Shown piece by piece: positions 7,201 through 13,886 of a stretch of 19,377 nt of DNA. The position numbers were made by a program, and so were the translations under genes. The stretch is taken from positions 1 through 19,377 of the forward strand of contig CAZCQG010000035.1 in assembly GCA_964500775.1 (NCBI GenBank), given 5' to 3'. The notes beneath the pieces are model-generated. The model was not told the origin of the DNA, did no database searches, and saw nothing but the letters and a program-made list of their open reading frames with translations. This DNA comes from CAZCQG01 sp964500775. GTDB taxonomy: Bacteria > Campylobacterota > Campylobacteria > Campylobacterales > CAZCQG01. Numbering within the stretch: the stretch's first letter is position 1; each line of letters begins with the position of its first letter.

Positions 7201-8292
7201 ATGTATACAAGCGAATTAAATGCGCTCAAACGATCGAATCGTTATAGAAAAAGGGAGATTTTAGATTCCTCGCTTATAGACTTTGCCTCAAACGACTATC
7301 TAGGATTGGCGGATGATCGCGCTAGGATCGCTAGCGCTTGCGAAACACTAAAAACCTACGAAACCTTTGCCCCAAAAGCCTCACAGCTCATAAACGGCTA
7401 CCACCGATGCCACAAAGATTTTGAAGAGGCGCTTGCTCACACAAACGCCTTTGAAGAGGCGCTCCTTGTCGGGAGCGGATTTTTGGCAAATCTCGTTCTC
7501 ATAGAATCGCTCGTGCGGAAAAACGACATTTTGTTTTTGGATGAAGAGTATCACGCTAGCGGTATTCTTGCTTCAAGACTCGTAGCCAAAAACGTGGTAT
7601 TTTTTAAGCATAACTCCCTAGAAGATCTCAAAGAGAAATTCAAAAAAGCCACTTTCAAAAGAGCGCTCATAGCCGTAGAGGGGGTATACTCTATGAGCGG
7701 TGCTCTGGTGAAAAAAGAGATACTCGAATTTGCTTTAGAAAATTCCGCTTTGCTTATCGTGGATGATGCCCATGCAAACGGGGTACTCGGAGAGAAATTG
7801 TGCGGAATCTTGGATCATTACGATATAGAAATCACCGAAAATATAATAAAAATGGGGACGCTCGGCAAAGCGTACGGGAGTTACGGCGCGTATATTTGCG
7901 CTGCGTCCCGTATCATAGAATTTTTGATTAATCGCGGCAAGGGGGTGATATACTCTACGGCGCTCTCTCTTTTTGATACGACTTTGGCATTGGAGAATCT
8001 ATCGTACATCCAAAAAAATAGGAGCTATTTTTCGGAACAACTCCGCAAAAAAAGGGAGATAGCGCGTGCAATTTTCGGTTTTGAGCCGCAATCGCAGATT
8101 CTAAGTATTGCCGTAGGCGAGGAGAAAAAACTTATGACGCTCGGGGAAGAGATACGAAAAATCGGATATGTCGTGGGGACTATCAGGAAGCCTACCGTGC
8201 AAATCCCGAGCCTTAGGGTGATATTGCGAGCTAATAATAGCGATAGCGATACCGAGAGGCTTTTAGGTTTTATCAGGGAGAAGACGTGCTAA
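7201..8292 (+). CDS. bioF: 8-amino-7-oxononanoate synthase-like PLP enzyme
   Basis: This 363-residue protein belongs to the alpha-oxoamine synthase group (BioF/KBL/SPT) of fold-type I PLP enzymes. Visible landmarks are F-A-S-N-D-Y-L-G-L (about 28-36), H118 in E-Y-H-A-S, D188-D189-A-H191 for the pyridine ring and the Schiff-base lysine K223 in T-L-G-K-A-Y-G. BioF condenses pimeloyl thioester with L-alanine in biotin synthesis. It is slightly shorter than E. coli BioF (384). No other biotin gene is in the window, so 2-amino-3-ketobutyrate ligase or another acyl-CoA condensation remains possible. ATG 7201 lies 7 nt after the preceding stop with no visible Shine-Dalgarno sequence. The GTG of the ABC gene lies inside its 3' end. 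Confidence 0.75.
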   Translation: MYTSELNALKRSNRYRKREILDSSLIDFASNDYLGLADDRARIASACETLKTYETFAPKASQLINGYHRCHKDFEEALAHTNAFEEALLVGSGFLANLVLIESLVRKNDILFLDEEYHASGILASRLVAKNVVFFKHNSLEDLKEKFKKATFKRALIAVEGVYSMSGALVKKEILEFALENSALLIVDDAHANGVLGEKLCGILDHYDIEITENIIKMGTLGKAYGSYGAYICAASRIIEFLINRGKGVIYSTALSLFDTTLALENLSYIQKNRSYFSEQLRKKREIARAIFGFEPQSQILSIAVGEEKKLMTLGEEIRKIGYVVGTIRKPTVQIPSLRVILRANNSDSDTERLLGFIREKTC

Positions 8293-8972
8293 AGTGCGAA
8301 AAGCTGAAAATTGTCAAAGAGGGACAGGTATATGTAGATATTGATTTTACCCTCAAAGATTCTTTGGCGCTAGTGGGCGAGAGCGGGAGCGGAAAAAGCC
8401 TGACGCTAAAAGCGCTACTTGAGCTATTGCCCCAAGGTTTCAAGAGTGAGATTGCTTTGCAAAGCGAGTTTGCTTTTAAAAAAGGGGAAAATACGGCATT
8501 CGTCCCGCAAAATCCTTTTACCGCACTCTCCCCTATGACAAAAATCAAAGATCAATTTTTTTGCGAGGATGCAAAGGAGAAGTTAGCGCAGGTAAATCTT
8601 GATGCCAAAATTTTAGAACGATTCCCCCTAGAGCTTAGCGGCGGCGAGATTCAGAGGGTGATTATCGCGATGTCGCTTTTAAAGAATCTCAAGCTTATTT
8701 TGCTAGATGAGCCTACCACCGCACTTGATTTTAAAAACAGAGAGAATATCATTACCCTTTTAAAAGAACTCCAACAGCGGATTGGATTTTTAATACTTTT
8801 TGTGAGTCATGATATAAAAAGCGCCTCTAGGCTTTGCAACGAGATTGCCGTGATACAAAAAGGGGAGATAATAGAGTATGGGGATATGGTGCAAGTGATT
8901 CAAAATCCACAACAAGAATATACGCAAAAACTGAAATCGTCACATTTCGGCTACAGGGAGTTTAGGTGTTAA
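8286..8972 (+). CDS. Orphan ABC ATPase of the oligopeptide/nickel (Dpp/Opp) type
   Basis: A complete nucleotide-binding domain of 228 residues: Walker A G31-E-S-G-S-G-K-S38, Q-loop Q75 in V-P-Q-N-P, signature L117-S-G-G-E121, Walker B L-I-L-L-D-E (137-142) and switch H175 in S-H-D. The G-E-S-G-S-G-K-S, P-Q-N-P and S-H-D-I forms are typical of DppD/OppD ATPases, but the C-terminal extension of about 80-100 residues with the oligopeptide-transporter C-rich region is missing. No permease or binding-protein gene is adjacent, so its membrane partner must be elsewhere or absent. GTG 8286 has AGGGAG 5 nt upstream, and the gene overlaps bioF by 7 nt and the PBP gene by 7 nt. Function in transport versus another ATPase role is undecided. 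Confidence 0.85.
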   Translation: MLKCEKLKIVKEGQVYVDIDFTLKDSLALVGESGSGKSLTLKALLELLPQGFKSEIALQSEFAFKKGENTAFVPQNPFTALSPMTKIKDQFFCEDAKEKLAQVNLDAKILERFPLELSGGEIQRVIIAMSLLKNLKLILLDEPTTALDFKNRENIITLLKELQQRIGFLILFVSHDIKSASRLCNEIAVIQKGEIIEYGDMVQVIQNPQQEYTQKLKSSHFGYREFRC

Positions 8973-10900
8973 GAAAATTATTAAAAGCGCTACTATTTTT
9001 AGGGGTGCTATCTTTTGCGGGATTGGGCGGATATATCTTGTATCTTTATGACGAAGTACGGTTTGAGACCGACAAAATCATCAATTACAATCCTCCTCTC
9101 ACGACCCAAGTTTTCGATAGAAAAGGGCGGTTGATAGCCAATTTGTTTGAGAATGAATTTAGGCTCTATACAAAATACGAAGAGATTCCGCCTCGGGTTA
9201 TTGAGGCGTTAGTAGCGATAGAGGACACCTTGTATTTTGAGCATAACGGCGTAAATATCGATGCTATTTTTCGAGCGATCATCAAAGATATAAAAGAGGG
9301 GCGTTTGGCGGAGGGGGCGAGTACCATCACGCAACAACTCGTAAAAACAACTGTTTTGACGCATGAAAAAAAGATCAGCCGTAAAATCAAAGAGGCGCTC
9401 CTCTCCATAAAAATAGAAGAGCTGCTCTCAAAAGAGGAGATAATAGAGCGCTATCTCAATCAAGTCTACTTCGGACACGGCTACTATGGCATCAAAGCCG
9501 CCGCGGAGGGGTATTTTAAGAAAGAGTTGGAGAATCTTAGCCTCAAAGAGATTGCGATTTTAGTCGGCTTGCCGCGTGCGCCGAGCTTTTATGATCCGAC
9601 AAAAAACTATGAGTTTTCGCTTAGCCGTGCGAATAAGACGATCATCAGGATGAAGAGCCTCGGGTGGATAGAGGAGGAGGAATATAAAGAATCTCTCGCC
9701 GAAACCCCGATAGTTTACAACGAAACCCTCACGCAAAACGCTGCCCCATACGTCATCGACGAGATGCTTCGGAATCTAGAAGGGAAGATAGAAAATCTCA
9801 AAAGCGGCGGCTATGAGATCACGCTCAATATCGACCTCGACTATCAAAATATCGCCCAAGAAGCGGTAAAAGAGGCATATGAAGGGATAAAAGAGCGAGA
9901 CGACGAAAATATGACGAGTACATTAAACGGTGCGGGAGTCGTGATTGAAAATGCGACGGGCAAGATTTTGGCACTCGTAGGGGGATATGACTATAAAGCC
10001 TCCGTGTTTAATCGTGCTACCCAATCCAAAAGACAACCCGGTAGCGGTTTTAAACCCTTTGTCTATCTAAGCGCACTTAATCTCGGCTATTCGCCCGCTT
10101 CGAAGATCGCCGATATTTCGAGGACGTACGAATATAAAGAGGAAGAGGAGGAGAAGCTCTGGCAGCCTAAAAACTATACCTCCGATCTGCGAGGGGTGAT
10201 CACGATACGAGAGGCGATCACACGCTCCGTAAACCTCGCTACGATAAATCTCGTCGAAGAGGTGGGATTTGATAATATCTACAATGCAGTAACGGATTTT
10301 GGATTTAAAGACCTCCCGAGAAACCTCTCGATTTCGCTCGGAAGCTTTGGAATCTCACCTTTGGAGATGAGTAAGTTCTATACGATATTTTCAAACTACG
10401 GCAAGATTGTAGAGCCGACGCTCATTAACAGCATCAAAGCCCGAAACGGAGAGATCACCTATTTTGAAAACGAACCGCAAGAGATAGTCCCCGCGCGTCA
10501 AAGCTATCTCATTCTCGATATTTTAAAAGATGTCGTCAAAGAGGGGTCCGGACGGAGAGCGGCGGTCAAAGGAATCGAAGTCGCGGGTAAAACGGGGACG
10601 ACGAATGACACGATGGATGCGTGGTTTAACGGATTTTCTCCGACTATCGAAGCGATATTTTGGTTTGGGAATGACAACTATAGCCCGATGCCTAAAAATG
10701 AAACCGGCGGACGAGCCGCAGCGCCGGCATTTCACTATTTCTTTAGCAAACTCCTAGAGATCGAGCCGCAAATAAAAAGGGAATTTGACATCCCCGAAGG
10801 GGTGATAAAAGCGAAAGTGGATGGCAAGATCGAGTATTTCACCGATATATCTAAACCCCCGAAAAAAGAGAATCTAGGGGACGGGAAGCTGATGTTTTAA
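8966..10900 (+). CDS. Class A penicillin-binding protein (PBP1A-type transglycosylase/transpeptidase)
   Basis: The 644-residue protein starts with one membrane anchor (about 5-28). The GT51 glycosyltransferase domain (about 50-225) has the catalytic E86 in A-I-E-D, F-E-H-N-G, and G-A-S-T-I-T-Q-Q-L. The transpeptidase domain (about 290-610) has the nucleophile S360 in P-G-S-G-F-K (S-x-x-K), S421-V-N423 and K542-T-G544. It polymerises lipid II and cross-links peptidoglycan on the periplasmic side and is the beta-lactam target. It is shorter than E. coli PBP1a (850), as is usual in this phylum. GTG 8966 has AGGGAG 5 nt upstream and overlaps the ABC gene by 7 nt. It ends the plus-strand operon, facing carA with only 18 nt between. 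Called pbpA or mrcA in relatives. Confidence 0.93.
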   Translation: MLRKLLKALLFLGVLSFAGLGGYILYLYDEVRFETDKIINYNPPLTTQVFDRKGRLIANLFENEFRLYTKYEEIPPRVIEALVAIEDTLYFEHNGVNIDAIFRAIIKDIKEGRLAEGASTITQQLVKTTVLTHEKKISRKIKEALLSIKIEELLSKEEIIERYLNQVYFGHGYYGIKAAAEGYFKKELENLSLKEIAILVGLPRAPSFYDPTKNYEFSLSRANKTIIRMKSLGWIEEEEYKESLAETPIVYNETLTQNAAPYVIDEMLRNLEGKIENLKSGGYEITLNIDLDYQNIAQEAVKEAYEGIKERDDENMTSTLNGAGVVIENATGKILALVGGYDYKASVFNRATQSKRQPGSGFKPFVYLSALNLGYSPASKIADISRTYEYKEEEEEKLWQPKNYTSDLRGVITIREAITRSVNLATINLVEEVGFDNIYNAVTDFGFKDLPRNLSISLGSFGISPLEMSKFYTIFSNYGKIVEPTLINSIKARNGEITYFENEPQEIVPARQSYLILDILKDVVKEGSGRRAAVKGIEVAGKTGTTNDTMDAWFNGFSPTIEAIFWFGNDNYSPMPKNETGGRAAAPAFHYFFSKLLEIEPQIKREFDIPEGVIKAKVDGKIEYFTDISKPPKKENLGDGKLMF

Positions 10901-10906
10901 GGAGAC

Positions 10907-10935
10907 TTGCCGCCACTTTTACAGTGAAGCGGCAA
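10907..10935. terminator. Hairpin between the convergent PBP and carA genes
   Basis: A stem TTGCCGC/GCGGCAA (10907-10913 with 10929-10935) continues inward as CACT/AGTG (10914-10917 with 10923-10926) around a 5-nt loop, with a 2-nt bulge. It could end transcription from both sides. No long U-tract follows on either strand, so intrinsic termination may be weak. The carA stop codon (10919-10921) lies in the loop. Confidence 0.55.
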
Positions 10936-12040
10936 ATTCGGTGAAAATATTTCTGCTCTCTTTTGGACCCGGAGAGGCTTCGGGATGGTGTTGGACGGAG
11001 AAAATCTTGCAATCTTTGTAGCGCAAGCCCTCTATCGTACCGTCAAAAAGGTTTTTATGGGTCACGTCGGCTATCTCTACGATGTTGTCCGGTACGCTAT
11101 AGTTGTGATTTTGCGAGGTAATTTGGACTTTGTTTGAGATAGAATCCTTCACTGGATGGTTGCCGCCGTGGTGTCCGAATTTAAGTTTCGTCGTGTCGTA
11201 ACCATGCGCGATAGAGAGGAGTTGGTGCCCAAGACAGATGCCGAAAATCGGCATTTTAGCCTCTATCAGCTCTTTTATCTGCGCTACTTCGTTTTTAAGT
11301 ACTAGCGGGTCGCCCGGACCGTTTGAGAGGAAAACCCCTTTGATTTCGCCTGCGTTGTAGCGTTTGATGAGATCGCTTGCATTGAAGGTGTTCGGCACTA
11401 CTTCTACCTCTAGTCCCGCTTCGGTAAGTTCGTTCAAGATGTTTCTTTTTACACCGAAATCTATCGCGACTATCTTTTTTCTCCCGCTTTTAGGCGCATC
11501 GTAGTTCATCAATTCGTGCTTCCAGCAAGCATCGGGATGGGTGTAGCCCGTTTTTGTGCTCACCTCTTCTATATAGTTTATCTCTTCGATTTTCTTTGAG
11601 CTTTTAAGCATACTAGCGAGTTCTTCAAAGTCGCTTATTTCCGTAGAGGCTATCATCATCATCGCACCTTCATCACGGAGCATCTTGGTGATGGAGCGGG
11701 TATCTATCTCGCAGATTCCGAGTAATCCGAATCGCTTCAACATAGCATCTAGCGATTCTTCGGCGCGAAAGTTGGAGTAGTCGGGGTTGTAATTGCGTAC
11801 GATTACCCCTTTGCAAAATGCGCTTCTGCTCTCCATATCCTGCGCGTTTACTCCCACGTTGCCGATCTCGGTCATCGTAAAGGTGATGAACTGTCCTGCG
11901 TAACTGGGATCGGTGATGATCTCCTGATAGCCCGTTAGCGAGGTGTTAAACACCGCTTCGCCGACACTTGTACCGCTAGCTCCGAAGCTTTTTGCGGTGA
12001 AGCTTCTGCCGTTTTCAAAATAGAGGTAGATATTTTTCAC
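10919..12040 (-). CDS. carA: Carbamoyl-phosphate synthase small (glutaminase) subunit
   Basis: This 373-residue protein has the full CarA layout: N-terminal small-subunit domain (about 1-150, with F-N-T-S-L-T-G-Y-Q-E) and a class I glutamine amidotransferase domain (about 188-373). The catalytic triad is visible: C269 in G-I-C-L-G-H-Q, and H352 and E354 in Q-H-H-P-E-A. It releases ammonia from glutamine and passes it to CarB to make carbamoyl phosphate for arginine and pyrimidines; carB is not in the window. Length and catalytic cysteine position match E. coli CarA. The start is GTG 12038-12040, overlapping the TGA of the DUF507 gene (GTGA), so translation is coupled. Confidence 0.97.
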   Translation of the reverse strand: MKNIYLYFENGRSFTAKSFGASGTSVGEAVFNTSLTGYQEIITDPSYAGQFITFTMTEIGNVGVNAQDMESRSAFCKGVIVRNYNPDYSNFRAEESLDAMLKRFGLLGICEIDTRSITKMLRDEGAMMMIASTEISDFEELASMLKSSKKIEEINYIEEVSTKTGYTHPDACWKHELMNYDAPKSGRKKIVAIDFGVKRNILNELTEAGLEVEVVPNTFNASDLIKRYNAGEIKGVFLSNGPGDPLVLKNEVAQIKELIEAKMPIFGICLGHQLLSIAHGYDTTKLKFGHHGGNHPVKDSISNKVQITSQNHNYSVPDNIVEIADVTHKNLFDGTIEGLRYKDCKIFSVQHHPEASPGPKESRNIFTEFAASL

Positions 12041-12588
12041 AGAAACCCTTTTTTCCTTAGTTCCTCTTCGTATAGTTTTTCAAAAACAATGTCGTATTCT
12101 TCGGTACCCGGTATCAATTTTCTCTTATAGTTATCGATTCTCTTCAGTACCGTATCTTCGATCTCTTCAAAGCTCTTGAGATAGCCCTCTATCGCTTTAA
12201 AGATAGTGTTTTTTACTTTATTTTCCGATACTTCGAAATTGATGTGACTCTCGTCGATGAGCTCATCCATAATCTTGTGCGCCAATTCATTAAATCGCTC
12301 ATCCCAGCTCATAATAAAGCCCGTCTCGCCCGCGAGTTTTTTCTTTGCCATTCTGAAAAGTTCTTTTTCATTCAAGCGCATAAACTCTATCTCTTCTTCA
12401 TTCTCTTCTAAAAGCTCTAAAACCCTCTCTTCTAAAGCCGCCTCTTTTTTTATATCTTCTTCTAAATATTTTTTGGCGACATGGCTTATAGATTCTATAT
12501 TGGTGAGAACTTCTACAAAATCGGAATGTACAATATCTCTTGAAATCTTATCGGCTATATAAGGGGCATGTGGTAGTCTTAGCCTCAT
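12037..12588 (-). CDS. DUF507 family protein
   Basis: The 183-residue protein begins M-R-L-R-L-P-H-A-P-Y-I-A-D-K-I, matching the conserved start of the DUF507 (PF04368) family. It is charged and helical, rich in E and K, with no signal peptide or membrane segment, so it is probably cytosolic and largely coiled. In Campylobacterota this family is commonly found just upstream of carA, as here with a 4-nt overlap (GTGA). No biochemical function is established to my knowledge; the coupling with carA suggests, but does not prove, a link to carbamoyl-phosphate synthesis. ATG 12588 is preceded by AAAAAGGTAAAGCG, a usable ribosome site. The inserted repeat element lies 67 nt upstream. Confidence 0.85.
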   Translation of the reverse strand: MRLRLPHAPYIADKISRDIVHSDFVEVLTNIESISHVAKKYLEEDIKKEAALEERVLELLEENEEEIEFMRLNEKELFRMAKKKLAGETGFIMSWDERFNELAHKIMDELIDESHINFEVSENKVKNTIFKAIEGYLKSFEEIEDTVLKRIDNYKRKLIPGTEEYDIVFEKLYEEELRKKGFL

Positions 12589-12654
12589 CGCTTTACCTTT
12601 TTGTTCTTATTATTTCTTGCGATTCTATCGAAAGAAGTGTTAATATGCTATGAA

Positions 12655-12685
12655 GGGCACCTCTAAAAACCCTAAGGAGTCATAG
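12655..12685 (+). repeat. Left terminal inverted repeat of the MITE-like element
   Basis: 31 bp; its reverse complement equals the right repeat except for one base (T in the reverse complement, C in the right copy, at the eighth position from the inner end). It is preceded directly by TGAA. Confidence 0.8.
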
Positions 12686-12783
12686 AAGGCAAAGTCAGAT
12701 TGAGATTTTCCAAGAGATTTTCGCAGGCTTATCGGGTATAAGTCAAGGAAATATCTTGGAAAAGATCGCCCCGAATTTGCCTT
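12686..12783. repeat. Internal hairpin 1 of the MITE-like element
   Basis: AAGGCAAA (12686-12693) pairs with TTTGCCTT (12776-12783). A second stem inside pairs TTTTCCAAGAGATTT (12706-12720) with AAATATCTTGGAAAA (12749-12763) at 14 of 15 bases. Together they form one long interrupted arm starting directly at the inner edge of the left terminal repeat. Confidence 0.6.
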
Positions 12784-12791
12784 CCCTTCGG

Positions 12792-12887
12792 GCTTTCAAA
12801 GCTCTCACATATACTTCGTTGCACCTCCTTGATTTACCTCGGTAAACCTGCGTCGGTGCGCCTCGTCTACAAAAAAGCTTTGAAAGC
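12792..12887. repeat. Internal hairpin 2 of the MITE-like element
   Basis: GCTTTCAAAGCT (12792-12803) is perfectly complementary to AGCTTTGAAAGC (12876-12887). Inside it lie GCACC/GGTGC (12821-12825 with 12855-12859) and TTTACC/GGTAAA (12833-12838 with 12841-12846). The arm ends at the inner edge of the right terminal repeat. Confidence 0.6.
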
Positions 12888-12917
12888 TATGACCCCTTAG
12901 GGTTTTTAGAGGTGCCC
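12887..12917 (-). repeat. Right terminal inverted repeat of the MITE-like element
   Basis: 31 bp; inverted partner of 12655-12685. It is followed directly by TGAA, and the TAG stop codon of the MotE-like gene (12923-12925) begins one base after that. Confidence 0.8.
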
Positions 12918-12922
12918 TGAAG

Positions 12923-13459
12923 CTATTGCGTCGCGTTTGAATCAAACGGCGGTCCTTTTTTGAGTAACGAGGTAAGCTCGCTAGCACGCGCAGGGGTCAT
13001 TTTTGAGAGGATGTCGCCTAATACTTGGGGTTTGAGCGCGAAAAGTATCTCACACGCGTCTTTATCTTGCATCGCTTCGATGATAGGGGCGGATTTTGAA
13101 CTTTTCATTTTGGCGTAGGTGTCGGCGAGTTTATTCTCTTTTGCTTTATTGATCTCTTCTAGTACCCGTTGATTTTGCGCTATGAGTTTTTTTATCCGTT
13201 CTTCTTTGAGGAGAATCTCTTGGAGCGTAGCGTTTACCTCTTGCTCTTTTTCTTTGAGTGCCGCTTCTTTTTTGTCGAGTAGTGCCTGAGTGGCTGATTG
13301 GAGGGCTTGTACCATTTGTTGCTGTTCGTCGATTTTTTCTATTTCGCCCGCAAGTTCGCTTTTGCGCTGTTCAAATATTTTGTTGCAATCGACAATGTTG
13401 CTCTCTTCTCCCCACAAACACGTGAATGCCAGTAATAAAATCGTTATTCTTATCCTCAT
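12923..13459 (-). CDS. MotE-like flagellar-associated protein (signal peptide, coiled coil, MgtE-N-like)
   Basis: The 178-residue protein has a hydrophobic N-terminus (about 3-17) read as a signal peptide or membrane anchor, a long coiled coil (about 27-112, rich in E, K and Q) and a C-terminal region A-P-I-I-E-A-M to K-M-T-P-A-R-A-S-E-L (about 124-165), which resembles the MgtE N-terminal domain of MotE proteins. MotE family members sit in the periplasm and support flagellar motor assembly or stators in some bacteria. ATG 13457-13459 overlaps the FliJ-like stop (ATGA). The order purA, FliJ-like, this gene recalls H. pylori HP0255-0257. The stop codon lies one base from the flank of the inserted element, so the original extreme C-terminus should be checked. 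Confidence 0.75.
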   Translation of the reverse strand: MRIRITILLLAFTCLWGEESNIVDCNKIFEQRKSELAGEIEKIDEQQQMVQALQSATQALLDKKEAALKEKEQEVNATLQEILLKEERIKKLIAQNQRVLEEINKAKENKLADTYAKMKSSKSAPIIEAMQDKDACEILFALKPQVLGDILSKMTPARASELTSLLKKGPPFDSNATQ

Positions 13460-13881
13460 GCACCCTCTTTTTTGTTATTGTAAAGGATTGTCGAGATTTC
13501 GTCAAGCTCTTTTTCTTCCGCTTTTCTTTTTTCTAAGATCACTTTGTCGATCTCTATCCTCTCTAGATAGTTGGCCTTTTCGTACTCTATATTTGCCTCT
13601 TTAAATTTTTGATGGGCGAGTGCCAAAAGGTTTTTTTGCTCTTGGAGTTTTTTTTGTGCGTTTGCCAACTCTGTCTGCGTTGCACTCTTTTGTCCGTAAA
13701 AGACCTTCATCTCGCCAAAACTCCCCGATTCAGGAGGAGTGAGAGAGTTGAGATACTCTTGGACGTTTGCCACTCTGTCTTCGGCAAAGGCGACCTCAAG
13801 ATTATATTTTATGATCTCTTGTTCGGCTAGCTCCACACTCCTTTTGCGTACGCTTACGAGCTTGCTAAACTTTGTCTTGAT
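13456..13881 (-). CDS. fliJ: FliJ-like flagellar export protein, probable ATC start
   Basis: The protein is an antiparallel helical coiled coil of about 141 residues, as expected of FliJ-type proteins, which shuttle chaperones and stimulate the flagellar export ATPase in the cytosol. The only canonical start is GTG 13834-13836 (126 residues), but AGGAG lies just one base before it, too close to serve well. The frame stays open upstream to 13890 and encodes K-T-K-F-S-K-L-V-S-V-R-K-R, the typical FliJ N-terminus, which family members begin as M-K-T-K-F. The codon in the M position is ATC (13879-13881), with AGG 8 nt upstream. I therefore chose this start, while noting that ATC initiation is rare and a base error is possible. 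Coupled to the MotE-like gene by ATGA. Confidence 0.7.
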   Translation of the reverse strand: MKTKFSKLVSVRKRSVELAEQEIIKYNLEVAFAEDRVANVQEYLNSLTPPESGSFGEMKVFYGQKSATQTELANAQKKLQEQKNLLALAHQKFKEANIEYEKANYLERIEIDKVILEKRKAEEKELDEISTILYNNKKEGA

Positions 13882-13886
13882 GGTGC

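Larger units (their letters stand above)
12655..12917. mobile_element. MITE-like element, 263 bp, with 31-bp terminal inverted repeats
   Basis: The ends 12655-12685 and 12887-12917 are inverted copies matching at 30 of 31 bases (outer part GGGCACCTCTAAAAACCC). Both flanks carry TGAA (12651-12654 and 12918-12921), as expected from a 4-bp target duplication. There is no transposase: the only open frame touching the element runs out of it into the MotE-like gene. The interior folds into two further hairpins. It fills most of the 334-nt gene-free gap 12589-12922, between two genes on the same strand. The size, structure and non-coding nature fit a non-autonomous element mobilised in trans. I cannot name the parent insertion sequence family. 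Confidence 0.7.

Noticed and set aside
8286..8972. Nickel or oligopeptide importer operon
   Set aside because: Only the ATPase is present; the flanking genes are a PLP enzyme and a penicillin-binding protein, with no permease or binding protein.
12805..12987. 60-codon minus-strand frame running across the inserted element into the MotE-like 3' end
   Set aside because: It overlaps the MotE-like gene in another frame, crosses the element boundary, lacks a ribosome site and ends in the hairpin arm. It is a by-product of the repeat, not a gene.
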